The notes: generated by a model not told the origin, from the sequence alone. Positions 8,328 to 19,068 are shown, numbered from the stretch's first letter. The stretch: 64,000 bases of DNA from Azorhizobium doebereinerae UFLA1-100 (GCF_000473085.1 NZ_AXBA01000023.1:38527-102526), one strand, 5' to 3'. A program made the numbers and translations.

Positions 8328-9620
8328 TCAGGCGGCCCGCGCCGCCGCTCCCCGCGCCAGAGCGATGAAGACGAGGCCGGACACGACCAGGGCCGGCAGC
8401 GTGGCGCCGAGGTCGGGCAGATACGCGACCACAAGGTGGTAGGCGGCGATGCCCACCGCCCAGGCCGCGAGGCCGCCGACGCGCCAGCCGCCCGAGAACC
8501 AATAGGCCCCGCCGGCGCGATCGATCTCCTCCAGCTTCAGGGCCCGGCGGCGGACGACGAAATGGTCCGCCAGCACCACGCCGAACAGCGGCGCGAACAC
8601 CGAGCCGATCAGCAGCAGGAAGTTCTCGTAGCGCGCCATGGGCACCAGCAGCGCGATCAGCGTGCAGAGCGCGCCGAAGCCGAGCGAGAGCCCGCGCACC
8701 GGCACCCGCGCCAGCGTGCCGCTCGACACCGCCGCGGAATGGATGTCGGCGAAGGCGTTGTCGGTCTCGTCCAGCAGGATCAGCAGCAGCGCCAGCCCGC
8801 CGCCCGCCGTAGCCAGCGCCACCACCAGCGTGCCTTCGCCGTTGGAGGCGAGCGCATAGGCGGCGCCCAGTCCGTAGAACCAGATGTTGGCCAGCAGATA
8901 GCCGAGCGCGGTGCCCCGGAACATGCCGCCGGACGAGCGGCCGAAGCGGGTGTAGTCGCAGATCAGCGGCAGCCAGGACAACGGCATGGCCGCCACCAGG
9001 TCCACCGCGCCGCCGAAGCTCATGTCGCCGGAGCCGGGGCGGGCGAACAGCGCCTTCAGGTCGTGGTCCGCCAGCAGCCGCCAGGTGAGCCAGAGGGCGG
9101 CGGCGAGGATGAGATAGAGCCCCCAGGCGCGCAGGAAGCGGCGCACGAAGGAGACCGGCCCGGCCATGGCGATGGCGGTGGCCAGCGCGCCGAACAGCAA
9201 CGTCCAGGCATAGGGCCAGGAGACGCCGAAGGCGCCTTTCGCCAGCGCGTCCGCCGCCTCGCCCATGACGATGATCTCGAACGCTCCCCACCCCACCAAC
9301 TGCACGACGTTGAGGATGGTGGGCAGGCCCGCGCCGCGCAGGCCGAGGCTCGGCCGCAGCAGCGCCATGGAGGCAAGGCCGGTGTCGGCGCCGATGACCC
9401 CCACGCTGGCCAGCAGCAGCACGCCCACGAGCGATCCGACCAGGATGGCCGCGAACGCCGCGCCCAGGCTCAGGGCCGGCACCAGCAGCGCGCCGGCCTG
9501 GAGCACCAGGAGGCCGATGCCCAGGCTGAACCACAGGGCGAAGGCATCGCGCGGGGCAAAGGCGCGGCGGTCCGCCGGCACCGGGACCAGCGGATCGTAA
9601 CGGGCGTCGGTCGAGCTCAT
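8328..9620 (-). CDS. NCS1-family purine/cytosine permease-like transporter
   Basis: A protein of about 430 residues with roughly twelve hydrophobic segments and no signal peptide. The N-terminal block FALWFSLGIGLLVLQAG and the segment VVQLVGWGAFEIIVMGEAAD resemble the NCS1 nucleobase:cation symporter family, closest in feel to the CytX (hydroxymethylpyrimidine) branch. The central SWLPLICDYTRFG is the conserved D-Y-[ST]-R element of NCS1 transporters. The ATG at 9620 was preferred over a GTG four codons upstream. No thiamine genes or thiamine riboswitch were seen beside it, so the substrate (cytosine, HMP or another base) stays open. Confidence 0.82.
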   Translation of the reverse strand: MSSTDARYDPLVPVPADRRAFAPRDAFALWFSLGIGLLVLQAGALLVPALSLGAAFAAILVGSLVGVLLLASVGVIGADTGLASMALLRPSLGLRGAGLPTILNVVQLVGWGAFEIIVMGEAADALAKGAFGVSWPYAWTLLFGALATAIAMAGPVSFVRRFLRAWGLYLILAAALWLTWRLLADHDLKALFARPGSGDMSFGGAVDLVAAMPLSWLPLICDYTRFGRSSGGMFRGTALGYLLANIWFYGLGAAYALASNGEGTLVVALATAGGGLALLLILLDETDNAFADIHSAAVSSGTLARVPVRGLSLGFGALCTLIALLVPMARYENFLLLIGSVFAPLFGVVLADHFVVRRRALKLEEIDRAGGAYWFSGGWRVGGLAAWAVGIAAYHLVVAYLPDLGATLPALVVSGLVFIALARGAAARAA

Positions 9621-9775
9621 GTCGGGGTCCACGGGGCGGGTGTGGGCACAAGGGGGATCGCGCTGCCTCTAGAGCCAAATGCCCGTGAGGGGAAACGCTT
9701 TTGTGCCGCCGCCCGAGGAAGCGCCCGGAACGACGCCGGCGGGCCGCCCGTCGGCGCCCAAGCCCCGGCAACAGC

Positions 9776-9796
9776 GCCGGCCCGCAGCGGGCCGGC
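9776..9796. terminator. GC-rich hairpin between permease and lipoprotein genes
   Basis: A perfect 10-bp inverted repeat (GCCGGCCCGC / GCGGGCCGGC) with a one-base centre. It has no T run, so it could be a weak terminator of the lipoprotein gene or only a structural element. Confidence 0.4.
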
Positions 9797-9829
9797 GGCA
9801 ACTCTCGGTTCAGGCGAGGGAACGGGCGC

Positions 9830-10351
9830 TCAGGAGCCGCAGCGCACGTAGACCATGGTGCCGTAGCGCTTGTTCACTTCCGGATCCATCCACTTCAGCA
9901 CCAGCACCTTGCCGTCCCAGCGCAGCACCTGCCGGTCGCGGTCGCCGCCGGCCGGGTCTTCCGCCGGGCCGATGAAGGTCGGGCCTCCGGCCGCCTTGGA
10001 GATGACCTCGGTCAGCTTGTTGTCGTCCGCCAGATACATCAGCACGCCGCCGTTCGGGCCGGCGGTGATGATGTAGGGATTGCTGCACTGGCCGCGCGCC
10101 TGGGCCTCGGTGCGGCCGGCGTCCTCGGGCCGGTGGTAGGCGGCAAGGCCGTAGCGGCCGACGAGGCTCGCGGCCGGAATGGGGCTGGTGTACTGCGGCG
10201 GCGGGGGCGGCGGCGGTGCGGTGGGCTCCGTCGTCGCGCAGGCGGCCAGCAGCAGCCCGGCCAGGCTGGCGACCGCCACGGCGCCGATCGGACCGCGAGA
10301 GCGCTTGGGCGAGAGATCCGCGGGAACCGGACGGACGGACGACTGAGGCAT
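9830..10351 (-). CDS. Conserved alphaproteobacterial lipoprotein of unknown function
   Basis: A 173-residue protein with a type II signal peptide. After a basic start, a hydrophobic stretch leads to the lipobox LLLAAC at about residues 38-43, followed by a proline run (TEPTAPPPPPPPQ). The mature part contains SLVGRYGLAAYHRPEDAGRT, GGVLMYLADDNKL, DRQVLRWDGKVL and the C-terminal YGTMVYVRC. This pattern recurs in rhizobial hypothetical lipoproteins, but no function is known. The start at 10351 gives a normal signal peptide; two further in-frame ATGs exist upstream. Confidence 0.75.
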   Translation of the reverse strand: MPQSSVRPVPADLSPKRSRGPIGAVAVASLAGLLLAACATTEPTAPPPPPPPQYTSPIPAASLVGRYGLAAYHRPEDAGRTEAQARGQCSNPYIITAGPNGGVLMYLADDNKLTEVISKAAGGPTFIGPAEDPAGGDRDRQVLRWDGKVLVLKWMDPEVNKRYGTMVYVRCGS

Positions 10352-10583
10352 GCACATAACTCCGAGGCGGATAGGCCCTGACGTGCCGCGGGGCCGGACA
10401 CCTGCCGCCTCCGGCGGAGACCACAGCGTGCGGACCATAAAACGTGGAGGGCGCGGCGTCGATCCTGGCTTGAACGGGTGAGGGGAACGGCTGCCACCGC
10501 GCCCCGGCGCGGCTGGGGAAGGACATTAGACGCTGCTGGTTACCACTTGGTTCCTGCCGTGGCGGCAAACGCGGCCCCCATGC

Positions 10584-10615
10584 CTTGACGCCGCTCCGCC
10601 GCGATCTTATCTCCG
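10584..10615 (+). promoter_or_regulatory. RpoH (sigma-32)-type promoter of groESL
   Basis: CTTGAC at 10584-10589, a 16-base spacer, then CTTATCTCCG at 10606-10615. This matches the published alphaproteobacterial heat-shock consensus CTTGAC-N17-CYTATNTNNG at every specified base, with the spacer one short. It lies about 80 bases upstream of groES. Confidence 0.8.
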
Positions 10616-10623
10616 GCGCGAGT

Positions 10624-10650
10624 TTGGCACTCTCGCTCAGGGAGTGCCAG
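10624..10650 (+). promoter_or_regulatory. CIRCE operator (HrcA-binding) upstream of groES
   Basis: TTGGCACTC, nine bases, GAGTGCCAG: the CIRCE inverted repeat with its strict 9-base spacing and one terminal mismatch. It begins nine bases after the sigma-32-type -10 element and ends 47 bases before the groES ATG, so HrcA bound here would block transcription. Confidence 0.9.
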
Positions 10651-10697
10651 CGTCTGCGAGCCCGGCTCGCTCTTAATGCCCGAGAGGATCAGGTCCC

Positions 10698-10985
10698 ATG
10701 TCCTTCCGTCCCCTGCATGACCGCGTGGTCGTGAAGCGCATCGAAGCCGAGCAGAAGACTGCCGGCGGCATCATCATTCCCGACACCGTCAAGGAAAAGC
10801 CCCAGGAGGGCGAGGTCGTGGCGGTGGGTCCCGGCGCCCGCGACGAGAGCGGCAAGATCGTGGCCCTCGACGTGAAGGCCGGCGACCGCGTGCTGTTCGG
10901 CAAGTGGTCCGGCACGGAAGTGAAGGTCGACGGCCAGGATCTCCTCATCATGAAGGAGAGCGACATCCTGGGCGTGATCGGCTGA
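10698..10985 (+). CDS. groES: Co-chaperonin GroES
   Basis: A 95-residue 10-kDa chaperonin with the canonical start [12 protein letters not shown], the mobile-loop region with [17 protein letters not shown], and the core [18 protein letters not shown]. It caps the GroEL ring. First gene of groESL, under the RpoH-type promoter and the CIRCE operator; groEL follows after 44 bases. Confidence 0.98.
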   Translation: MSFRPLHDRVVVKRIEAEQKTAGGIIIPDTVKEKPQEGEVVAVGPGARDESGKIVALDVKAGDRVLFGKWSGTEVKVDGQDLLIMKESDILGVIG

Positions 10986-10996
10986 GCCCGCCTTAA

Positions 10997-12808
<1,812 letters not shown>

Positions 12809-12818
12809 AGCAAAGGAA

Positions 12819-12845
12819 AAGCGCGGCCCAGGCCGCGCTTTTTTA
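12819..12845. terminator. Terminator of groESL
   Basis: AAGCGCGGCC, two bases, GGCCGCGCTT followed by a T run: a classic intrinsic terminator for groESL, placed after the tandem repeat. The A-rich left flank may also let it serve the convergent DsbA-family gene. Confidence 0.85.
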
Positions 12846-12875
12846 TTGGCTGAATGAGCGCGAAAGCGGCCGCCG

Positions 12876-13499
12876 TCAGGCCGCCGCCCGCAGGTGATCG
12901 AGGAAGGCGGCCGGCTGCCCATAGAATGCGGCGTGGGGCAACACCGACATGGTCCCGTCCTGCTCCCGCACGAAGCCGGGAAAGCCGCCGATGCCGGACT
13001 GCGCCATCCGCCGCCGGGTGTCGCCCAGATGCGCCGCCACCGGCTGGGCTGCCATCGCCGCGCCGAAGGCCTCGGTATCGAGCCCCATCTCCCGCGCCAG
13101 ATCCCGCAGCACGCCGTCCTCGGCCACCCGCCGCCCGTCCACATAATGCGCCCGCTGGATGGCGGCGAGCATGCGCAGCCCCCCGCCCGCCTCCAGCGCC
13201 TCGGCGGCGAGGATGGCGGCGATGGGCGGGAGGGAGTTCAGCACAAGGCCGGGGTCGGGCAGCAGCCCCTCCAGATAGGCCGGGCCGAACACCTGCCCCG
13301 TCATGACCGCGATGCGCGCGTCGGCGGCCTTGATATGCTGGTGCATCCCGGGCGGCAGGGACTGCGGGCCGGGAAACAGGCCGCCCGCGTGCGGCACCAG
13401 CTCGACGTCCGGCGCCGCCGCCGCGGCGGCCACCAGCGGGGCCGCCGCATAGCACCATCCGCACAGGGGATCGTAGATGTAATGGAGGCGGATGGTCAT
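12876..13499 (-). CDS. DsbA-family thioredoxin-fold protein, cytoplasmic (FrnE-like)
   Basis: A 207-residue protein with a thioredoxin-fold redox site CGWC (C13, C16) right after the first strand (IRLHYIYDPLCGWCYAA). There is no signal peptide, so it works in the cytoplasm, unlike periplasmic DsbA. The helical insert and the FPGFVREQDG strand (a cis-Pro loop candidate in GGFPGF) fit the DsbA/FrnE group, which includes 2-hydroxychromene isomerase-like and polyketide-associated oxidoreductases. It lies 21 bases downstream of the NAD(P)-binding gene in the same orientation, so both may form the target operon of the divergent HxlR regulator. Confidence 0.85.
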   Translation of the reverse strand: MTIRLHYIYDPLCGWCYAAAPLVAAAAAAPDVELVPHAGGLFPGPQSLPPGMHQHIKAADARIAVMTGQVFGPAYLEGLLPDPGLVLNSLPPIAAILAAEALEAGGGLRMLAAIQRAHYVDGRRVAEDGVLRDLAREMGLDTEAFGAAMAAQPVAAHLGDTRRRMAQSGIGGFPGFVREQDGTMSVLPHAAFYGQPAAFLDHLRAAA

Positions 13500-13520
13500 G
13501 CCGGGTCCTCGCTGCGCGGC

Positions 13521-14132
13521 TCAATAGCCGACGGTGAAGCGCGCCCGGACATGGCGCGGGGTTTCGATCTCGTCCACCAGCGCGATGGCATAGTCCTCGA
13601 ACGAAATCGAGCTGCTGCCGCCCGCCGCCACCAGAAGCTGATCGGTGCCGAGCCGGAAGGTGCCGGTGCGGGGGCCGTGGAAGAACAGGGCCGAAGGCGA
13701 GAGGAAGGTCCAGTTCAGCGTGGGCTCGGCCTTCAGCTTGTCGAGGAACACGCCGCCGGCCTTGGCTTCCGCCAGATAGGCCGCCGGGAAGTCCGGCGTA
13801 TCGAACACCTTGAGGCCGGGCGCGACCTCCAGGCTGCCGGCGCCGCCCACCACCAGATAGCGCGGCACGGCCGCCGTCTTCACCGCCGAGATCAGGAGAT
13901 CGGGATCGCTGGCGGTGAAATGGATGGCGCTGACCACGGCGTCATGGCCGGAGATCAGCGCGGCGAGCGCGGCCGGGTCGGCCGCGTCGCCCGCCTTGGC
14001 GGTCACGCCGGGGAGCGTGGCGATCTTCGCGGGGTCGCGCGCGACGGCGGTGACCTGGTGGCCGCGGCGGGACAGTTCGGCGGTGATGCAGGCCCCGGCG
14101 TTGCCCGAGGCTCCGATGACGGCGATCTTCAT
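13521..14132 (-). CDS. NAD(P)-binding oxidoreductase (YwnB/NmrA-like SDR)
   Basis: A 203-residue atypical short-chain dehydrogenase-like protein. The Rossmann glycine motif GASGNAG is at residues 7-13, an NADP-type Arg follows the second strand (VARDPAK), and RYLVVGGAGSLE is the conserved middle block. It lacks the Tyr-x3-Lys pair in a clear position, as is usual for this NmrA-like group of quinone or flavin reductase relatives. Divergent from an HxlR-type regulator with operator-like repeats between them, it is probably induced by redox-active or electrophilic compounds, by analogy with other HxlR-controlled genes. Confidence 0.85.
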   Translation of the reverse strand: MKIAVIGASGNAGACITAELSRRGHQVTAVARDPAKIATLPGVTAKAGDAADPAALAALISGHDAVVSAIHFTASDPDLLISAVKTAAVPRYLVVGGAGSLEVAPGLKVFDTPDFPAAYLAEAKAGGVFLDKLKAEPTLNWTFLSPSALFFHGPRTGTFRLGTDQLLVAAGGSSSISFEDYAIALVDEIETPRHVRARFTVGY

Positions 14133-14146
14133 TTTGGCACCTGCTA

Positions 14147-14161
14147 GTTTCTGATAGAAAC
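14147..14161. promoter_or_regulatory. Candidate HxlR operator
   Basis: The perfect palindrome GTTTC-T-GAT-A-GAAAC lies between divergent genes, 15 bases upstream of the oxidoreductase start. A direct repeat ACCTGCT (14139-14145 and 14179-14185, 40 bp apart) flanks it. Assignment to HxlR is by position. Confidence 0.5.
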
Positions 14162-14251
14162 CAGATGCTCTTTATAGTACCTGCTGTAAAGAACGCACCT
14201 GGAACTCATCAGGTCACCGCCTGGAAACCGGCGGGATGGAAAGCAAGGCCC

Positions 14252-14662
14252 ATGGACCAGCAGCCCAACACCTATGCCGCGAACTGCCCCACCCGGCAGA
14301 TCCTCGACCGCATCGCCGACAAATGGACCGTGCTCATCCTCGGCCTGCTCAGCGAGCGCCCCTGGCGCTTCAACGCCTTGCGGCGCGAGGTGCAGGGCCT
14401 GTCGCAGAAGGTGCTGTCGCAGACGCTGAAATCGCTTGAGCGGGACGGCTTCGTCACCCGCTCGGCCTTTCCCACCGTGCCCGTGACCGTGGAGTATGCG
14501 CTCACGCCGCTCGGCCGGTCGCTGGCCGCGACGCTCAGCCCGCTCACCCACTGGGCGGAGACGCACATGGAAGCGGTTGAGGCCGCCCGCGCGCAATTCG
14601 ACGGCCGCGCCGCCACCCCGCCGCGCGTCGCCGCCGACGGGGCCCGCGCGTTCCTCGCCTGA
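14252..14662 (+). CDS. HxlR-family winged-helix transcriptional regulator
   Basis: A 136-residue DNA-binding protein with the family hallmarks CPTRQILDRIADKWTVLIL near the start, RFNALRREVQGLSQKVLSQT (recognition helix) and the wing segment with VEYALTPLGRSL. A cysteine (about residue 11) precedes the first helix at the position used for thiol sensing in YodB/HypR-type members. The ATG at 14252 gives the usual length. It most likely controls the divergent oxidoreductase and DsbA-like genes and itself. Confidence 0.9.
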   Translation: MDQQPNTYAANCPTRQILDRIADKWTVLILGLLSERPWRFNALRREVQGLSQKVLSQTLKSLERDGFVTRSAFPTVPVTVEYALTPLGRSLAATLSPLTHWAETHMEAVEAARAQFDGRAATPPRVAADGARAFLA

Positions 14663-14786
14663 ACCCGCATAAGCTTGGCTTCGTGAACACAGCGTTTCGG
14701 ATTCCACTCTGTAACGGTTCAAAGGAATGATTAGCTGAAAGGGGTTTTTCGCCTGCCGGCCGCCGGCGGGCCAGGGAGCCCCTTCC

Positions 14787-15248
14787 ATGCCCATCACTCT
14801 TTCCATCAACGGCCAGCCGCGCGCGGTGGAGGCCGATCCCGACACACCCCTGCTGTGGGTGCTGCGCGACGAACTGGACCTCACTGGAACCAAGTTCGGC
14901 TGCGGCCAGGCGCTCTGCGGCGCCTGCACCGTGCATGTGGACGGCACCGCCGTGCGCTCCTGCCAAACTGCGGTCGGCGACGTGGGCGCCGGCAAGATCA
15001 CCACCATCGAGGGCATCAACAGCCGGGAGGCGCAGGCGGTGCAGGCCGCGTGGCGCGCGCTCGACGTGGTGCAGTGCGGCTACTGTCAGTCCGGGCAGAT
15101 CATGTCCGCCGTCGCCCTGCTCACCGACAACAAGAAGCCGTCCGACAGCGACATCGATGCCGCCATGGACGGCAATGTCTGCCGCTGTGCCACCTACCAG
15201 CGCGTCCGCGCCGCCATCCACGATGCCGCCCGCCGACTGGAGGCCTGA
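14787..15248 (+). CDS. iorA: Molybdenum hydroxylase small subunit, 2x[2Fe-2S] (IorA-like)
   Basis: A 153-residue electron-transfer subunit of a xanthine-oxidase-family hydroxylase. The plant-ferredoxin-type cluster uses C39, C44, C47 ([14 protein letters not shown]) and C59. The second cluster uses C97, C100 ([10 protein letters not shown]), C132 and C134 (CRC). It passes electrons from the molybdenum centre in the next gene's product. As in isoquinoline 1-oxidoreductase, there is no FAD subunit, so the acceptor is probably a cytochrome or another periplasmic carrier. The large-subunit gene follows after three bases. Confidence 0.93.
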   Translation: MPITLSINGQPRAVEADPDTPLLWVLRDELDLTGTKFGCGQALCGACTVHVDGTAVRSCQTAVGDVGAGKITTIEGINSREAQAVQAAWRALDVVQCGYCQSGQIMSAVALLTDNKKPSDSDIDAAMDGNVCRCATYQRVRAAIHDAARRLEA

Positions 15249-15251
15249 GCC

Positions 15252-17432
15252 ATGAACGCCATTTTCAAAGCCTCCGACGCGGCCCTGTCCCGCCGCTCGC
15301 TGCTGCGCGCCATGGGCGGCATCGGCATCGGCCTCGTCATCGGCGCCGACCTCGCCCCGCTCGGCTCGGCCGCGCTGGCCGCGACGCCCGAGCCCGCCGC
15401 CTTCAATCCCTTCGTCCGCATCGGCCCCGACGGCACGGTGACGGTCATCATCAAGCATCTCGATCTCGGCCAGGGCACGGCCACCGGCCTTGCCACCCTG
15501 GTGGCGGAGGAGATGGACGCCGACTGGGCGAAGATCCGCACCGAGTTCGCGCCCCTCAATCCCCAGCTCTACGGCAACAAGATCTTCGGCGGCGCCCAGG
15601 GCACCGGCGGCTCCACCGCCATGGCCGCCAGCTTCGACGTCTACCGCCGCGCCGGTGCCACCGCCCGGGCCATGCTGCTGGAGGCCGGCGCCAAGGCGCT
15701 GAACGTGCCTGCGGATGCCATCACCATCACCTCCGGCACGCTGATCGCCGGCCCCAAGAGCGTCACCTTCGGCGAACTGGCGGAAGCCGCCGCCAAGGAG
15801 AAGGTGCCGCAGGACCCGCCGCTGAAGCAGGCCGCCAATTACGCCCTGGTCGGAAAGGACGGCACGCACCGGGTGGACAATGTCGCCAAGACCAGCGGCA
15901 CGGCCACCTATACCCAGGACGTCAAGCTGCCCGGCATGCTGGTGGCGGTGGTGGCCCATCCGCCGCGTTTCGGCGCCAAGGCGGGCAAGGTGGATGACGC
16001 CGCCGCCCGCGCGGTGAAGGGCGTCGAGGCGGTGGTGGTGGTGCCCCAGGGCGTCGCCGTGCTCGCCAGGACCACCCACGCCGCCATGAAGGGCCGCGAT
16101 GCCCTGAAGGTGGAATGGAACGAGGCCGGCGCGGAAAAGCGCGGCACCGATGCCCTGCGCGCGGAATATCGTGCGCTGCTGGGCCAGAAGGGAAATGTGG
16201 CCGAGAGCGAGGGCAATGTGGATGCCGCCTTCGCCCACCCCGGTGTGAAGGTGGTGGAGGCGGATTTCGAATTCCCCTATCTCGCCCATGCCCCCATGGA
16301 GCCGATGAACGCAGTGGCGCAAATCACCGGCGACCGCGTGACGGTGTGGACCGCCTCGCAATTCCCCTCGGCGGATGCGCCGGGGGCGGCGGCGGCTGCC
16401 GGCACCAGCCCCGACAAGGTGACCATCAACTCGCTCTGGGCCGGCGGCAGCTTCGGCCGCCGCGCGGTGGCCACCGCCGACTTCGTGGTGGAGGCGGTGA
16501 GCATCGCCAAGGCCCACGGCAAGGGCGTGCCGGTGAAGCTGGTGTGGACCCGCGAGGATGACATGAAGGCGGGCTACTACCGCCCCATGTACCTGCACCG
16601 GGTGAAGGCGGCGGTGGATGCCGCCGGTAAGCCCGTCGCCTGGCAGCACCATGTGGTCGGCCAGTCCATCCTCTCCGGCACCTTCTTCGAGAAGATGATG
16701 GTGGTGAACAATATCGACGCCACCTCCGTCGAGGGTGCGACCGAGATGGGCTACGAGGTTCCCAACCGGCACGTGGAACTGACTAGCCCGAAGACCGGCG
16801 TTCCGGTGCTGTGGTGGCGCTCGGTGGGCCACACCCACACCGCCTATGCGGTGGAGACGATGATCGACCAGCTCGCCAAGGCGGCGGGCAAGGACCCGGT
16901 CGCCTTCCGCATGGACATCATCAAGGACCCGCGCCTCAAGGCCGTCCTCGCCCTGGTGGCGGAGAAGGCCCGCTGGGGCACCAGCCTGGAACCCGGCCGC
17001 TTCCGGGGCGTCGCCGCGCACAAGAGCTTCAACACCTATGTGGCGGAGGTGGCGGAGATCACCCTGCTGGACAAGGGCTACCGCGTGGACCGCGTGGTGG
17101 CGGCGGTGGACTGCGGCTTCGTGGTCAATCCCGACGTGGTGCGGGCGCAGGTGGAAGGCGGCGTCGGTTTCGGCCTCGGCCATGCCATGCAGGACGCCAT
17201 CACCCTCACCGACGGCGTGGTGGACCAGGCCAATTTCGACACCTACGAGCCGCTGCGCATGTCGCAGATGCCCAAGGTGGAGGTGCACATCATGCCCTCC
17301 ACCCAGCCGCCCACCGGCATCGGCGAGCCGGGCGTGCCGCCCATCGCCCCGGCGGTGGCGAACGCCCTGTTCGCCGCCACCGGCAAGCCGATCCTCAACC
17401 TGCCGTTCAACCGGCAGACCATCGGCTCCTGA
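15252..17432 (+). CDS. iorB: Molybdenum hydroxylase large subunit, molybdopterin-binding (IorB-like)
   Basis: A 726-residue catalytic subunit. The N-terminus is a twin-arginine signal ([11 protein letters not shown], then a hydrophobic stretch ending in AAL-AAT), so the pair is exported folded and the small subunit probably travels with it. Molybdopterin-site elements include [11 protein letters not shown] and the C-terminal [18 protein letters not shown], which contains the conserved catalytic Glu (E in GEPGVPP). The length matches isoquinoline/aldehyde oxidoreductase large subunits of this two-subunit class. The natural substrate cannot be told from the sequence: N-heterocycles or aldehydes. 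No maturation factor (XdhC-like) is in the window. Confidence 0.92.
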   Translation: MNAIFKASDAALSRRSLLRAMGGIGIGLVIGADLAPLGSAALAATPEPAAFNPFVRIGPDGTVTVIIKHLDLGQGTATGLATLVAEEMDADWAKIRTEFAPLNPQLYGNKIFGGAQGTGGSTAMAASFDVYRRAGATARAMLLEAGAKALNVPADAITITSGTLIAGPKSVTFGELAEAAAKEKVPQDPPLKQAANYALVGKDGTHRVDNVAKTSGTATYTQDVKLPGMLVAVVAHPPRFGAKAGKVDDAAARAVKGVEAVVVVPQGVAVLARTTHAAMKGRDALKVEWNEAGAEKRGTDALRAEYRALLGQKGNVAESEGNVDAAFAHPGVKVVEADFEFPYLAHAPMEPMNAVAQITGDRVTVWTASQFPSADAPGAAAAAGTSPDKVTINSLWAGGSFGRRAVATADFVVEAVSIAKAHGKGVPVKLVWTREDDMKAGYYRPMYLHRVKAAVDAAGKPVAWQHHVVGQSILSGTFFEKMMVVNNIDATSVEGATEMGYEVPNRHVELTSPKTGVPVLWWRSVGHTHTAYAVETMIDQLAKAAGKDPVAFRMDIIKDPRLKAVLALVAEKARWGTSLEPGRFRGVAAHKSFNTYVAEVAEITLLDKGYRVDRVVAAVDCGFVVNPDVVRAQVEGGVGFGLGHAMQDAITLTDGVVDQANFDTYEPLRMSQMPKVEVHIMPSTQPPTGIGEPGVPPIAPAVANALFAATGKPILNLPFNRQTIGS

Positions 17433-17454
17433 CGCAAGACGGCAGACGCATCAA

Positions 17455-17474
17455 GGCGGGGGTACGCCCCCGCC
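17455..17474. terminator. GC hairpin between convergent genes
   Basis: Perfect stem GGCGGGGG / CCCCCGCC with TACG loop. It sits between iorB and the convergent pepsin-like gene and touches the latter's stop codon. There is no T run, so it is at best a weak bidirectional terminator. Confidence 0.5.
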
Positions 17475-18580
17475 TATCTCGCGTTGAGCGCGCGGAAGCC
17501 CACGTAGCCGGCGTCGGCATCATAGAGATAGTCGAAGCCGTTCAGGAAGCGGACCGACGTATTCACGAACGGGCCGGGGTTGGCGTCGGCGTGGACCAGC
17601 ACCACGTCCAGCGGCGCCAGCGGGTTCGCCCGGTCACCCACGTTGAAGCTGTAGCCGATGCCCTGCGCCCCGGTCATGGTCAGCGCGACGGAGGTGCCGG
17701 GATTGAGCACCGGCAGGCCCTTGGCGTTCGGCGCGGTATGCCCGGCAAGCTGCTCAGGCGGCACGCGCAGATACATGGTGGTGACGCCCGTATCCATCAG
17801 CATCGTCCCGCAGGCCGGCGGCGCCGTGCCGGCGACCGAGATGCACACCGGAGCCGCCGACCAGTCGGGATAGACCGGGCTCTTGTCCAGCTTCACGAAA
17901 GAGAAGCCGGCGGTCGAAGCCGCGTCCAGCCCCACCAGCACGCCGCGCCGGCTCACCACATAGCCGCGCCGCATCCGGCCCAGCTGCTCCGGCGTGCCCA
18001 TGCCCTCCACGTTGAGGAGAGGATTGTGGTCCGGCGTGCCCTGCGCCTGGTGGTCGTGCTGGCGGGCAAAGCCGATGCCGAACATGGCGATGCCCTTGGG
18101 GTTGCGGCGCGGGCGGCAATTGCGGGCGCTCGCCGTGCAGGCGATCTCGTTCACCGCCAGCACCGGCATGGGCCGCGTGGTGACGCTCGCGCCGTTGCCG
18201 CCGGACAGGGTCAGGGGCGTCACCACCCATACGCCCTTCTCGATCCGCCCGGAGCTGGAATAGGTCAGCTGGCCCGGCCCGAGCCGGGGCAACTGGTCGA
18301 AATTGGGGATCGAGGTGGCGGACACCACGACGCCGGTGGAGCCGGTGTCCAGGGTGCCGCGATGCGCCTGCCCGCCGGGAAAGGCGATGGCAAGCTTCGG
18401 CGTGCGCGTCGCCGGTTGGCCGGCGAGCGGCGCATTAAGGAAGGGCAGGAACACCGCCCCCGCGGCGCCGGAATAATCTGGCCCGGCCGCCAGGGCGCAG
18501 ACCGGCGCGGCCGACAGCGCGGCGGCGAGGCCAAGGCGCAGGATACGCGCGGCACGGTCGAAACGGGCAAGGATGGCCAT
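17474..18580 (-). CDS. Secreted bilobal pepsin-like (A1-like) aspartic peptidase homologue
   Basis: A 368-residue exported protein. Residues 1-32 form a signal peptide ending in ALA-A. Two Asp-Thr-Gly motifs are present: LDTGSTGVVVSA (D78) and LMDTGVTTMYL (D263), each with hydrophobic residues before the Asp. Their spacing of 185 residues is close to that in pepsin, which suggests a two-lobed aspartic peptidase rather than a single-lobed retropepsin. Four cysteines occur in two close pairs (CTASARNC; CISVAGTAPPAC) and could form disulfides in the periplasm. Bacterial A1 homologues are known but rare. Activity is inferred only; the second motif has Val instead of the usual Ser/Thr after DTG. 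Confidence 0.7.
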   Translation of the reverse strand: MAILARFDRAARILRLGLAAALSAAPVCALAAGPDYSGAAGAVFLPFLNAPLAGQPATRTPKLAIAFPGGQAHRGTLDTGSTGVVVSATSIPNFDQLPRLGPGQLTYSSSGRIEKGVWVVTPLTLSGGNGASVTTRPMPVLAVNEIACTASARNCRPRRNPKGIAMFGIGFARQHDHQAQGTPDHNPLLNVEGMGTPEQLGRMRRGYVVSRRGVLVGLDAASTAGFSFVKLDKSPVYPDWSAAPVCISVAGTAPPACGTMLMDTGVTTMYLRVPPEQLAGHTAPNAKGLPVLNPGTSVALTMTGAQGIGYSFNVGDRANPLAPLDVVLVHADANPGPFVNTSVRFLNGFDYLYDADAGYVGFRALNAR

Positions 18581-18612
18581 GCTCTGCCTCTGCAGTCTGG
18601 CGGACGACGGGT

Positions 18613-19068
18613 TCAGTCCGCGAGCGTCTTGAGCATATAGATCCGGCGCAGCCCCTTCTCCTCAACCCGATGCGTCTCGCGATAGCCGATGCGGGTATAG
18701 AGCGCGACGTTCTCGGTCATGATCTCCTGCGTGTACAGGCGGATGGCCCCATAGCCCGCATCCCGCGCCGCCTGCTCGGCGAATTGCAGCAGGATCCGGC
18801 CGATGCCGGAGCCGTGCAGCGCCGGGTCCACCGCCACATTGTCGAGCAGCATGGCGTCCTGCTGCGGCAGCAGCACCACGAGGCCCAGGAGGGCGCCGTC
18901 GCGCTCGACCACATGCACCCGGCTATCGCCGATCAGCGCGCCATAGTCGTCGCGCATGGGGCCGGGCATCAGGCCGTTGCGGTGCACGTAGGGCGAATAG
19001 GCGGCATGGACCAGCGCCTCGACGGCGGGCCGGTCGTCCGGGCGGGCAAGGCGCAGATCAGGGCTCAT
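18613..19068 (-). CDS. GNAT-family N-acetyltransferase
   Basis: A 151-residue acetyltransferase. The acetyl-CoA site is visible in VDPALHGSGIGRILLQFAEQ (motif A, Q/R-x-x-G-x-G/A as HGSGIG), and a typical C-terminal strand has ENVALYTRIGY. The start LRLARPDDRPAVEALVHAAY is the usual GNAT opening. The substrate is unknown. The gene is in the same orientation as the pepsin-like gene 32 bases downstream. Confidence 0.88.
   Translation of the reverse strand: MSPDLRLARPDDRPAVEALVHAAYSPYVHRNGLMPGPMRDDYGALIGDSRVHVVERDGALLGLVVLLPQQDAMLLDNVAVDPALHGSGIGRILLQFAEQAARDAGYGAIRLYTQEIMTENVALYTRIGYRETHRVEEKGLRRIYMLKTLAD

Noticed and set aside
9621..9829. Possible thiamine (TPP) riboswitch upstream of the CytX-like permease
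   Set aside because: No CUGAGA element or matching partner helix was seen in the minus-strand leader.
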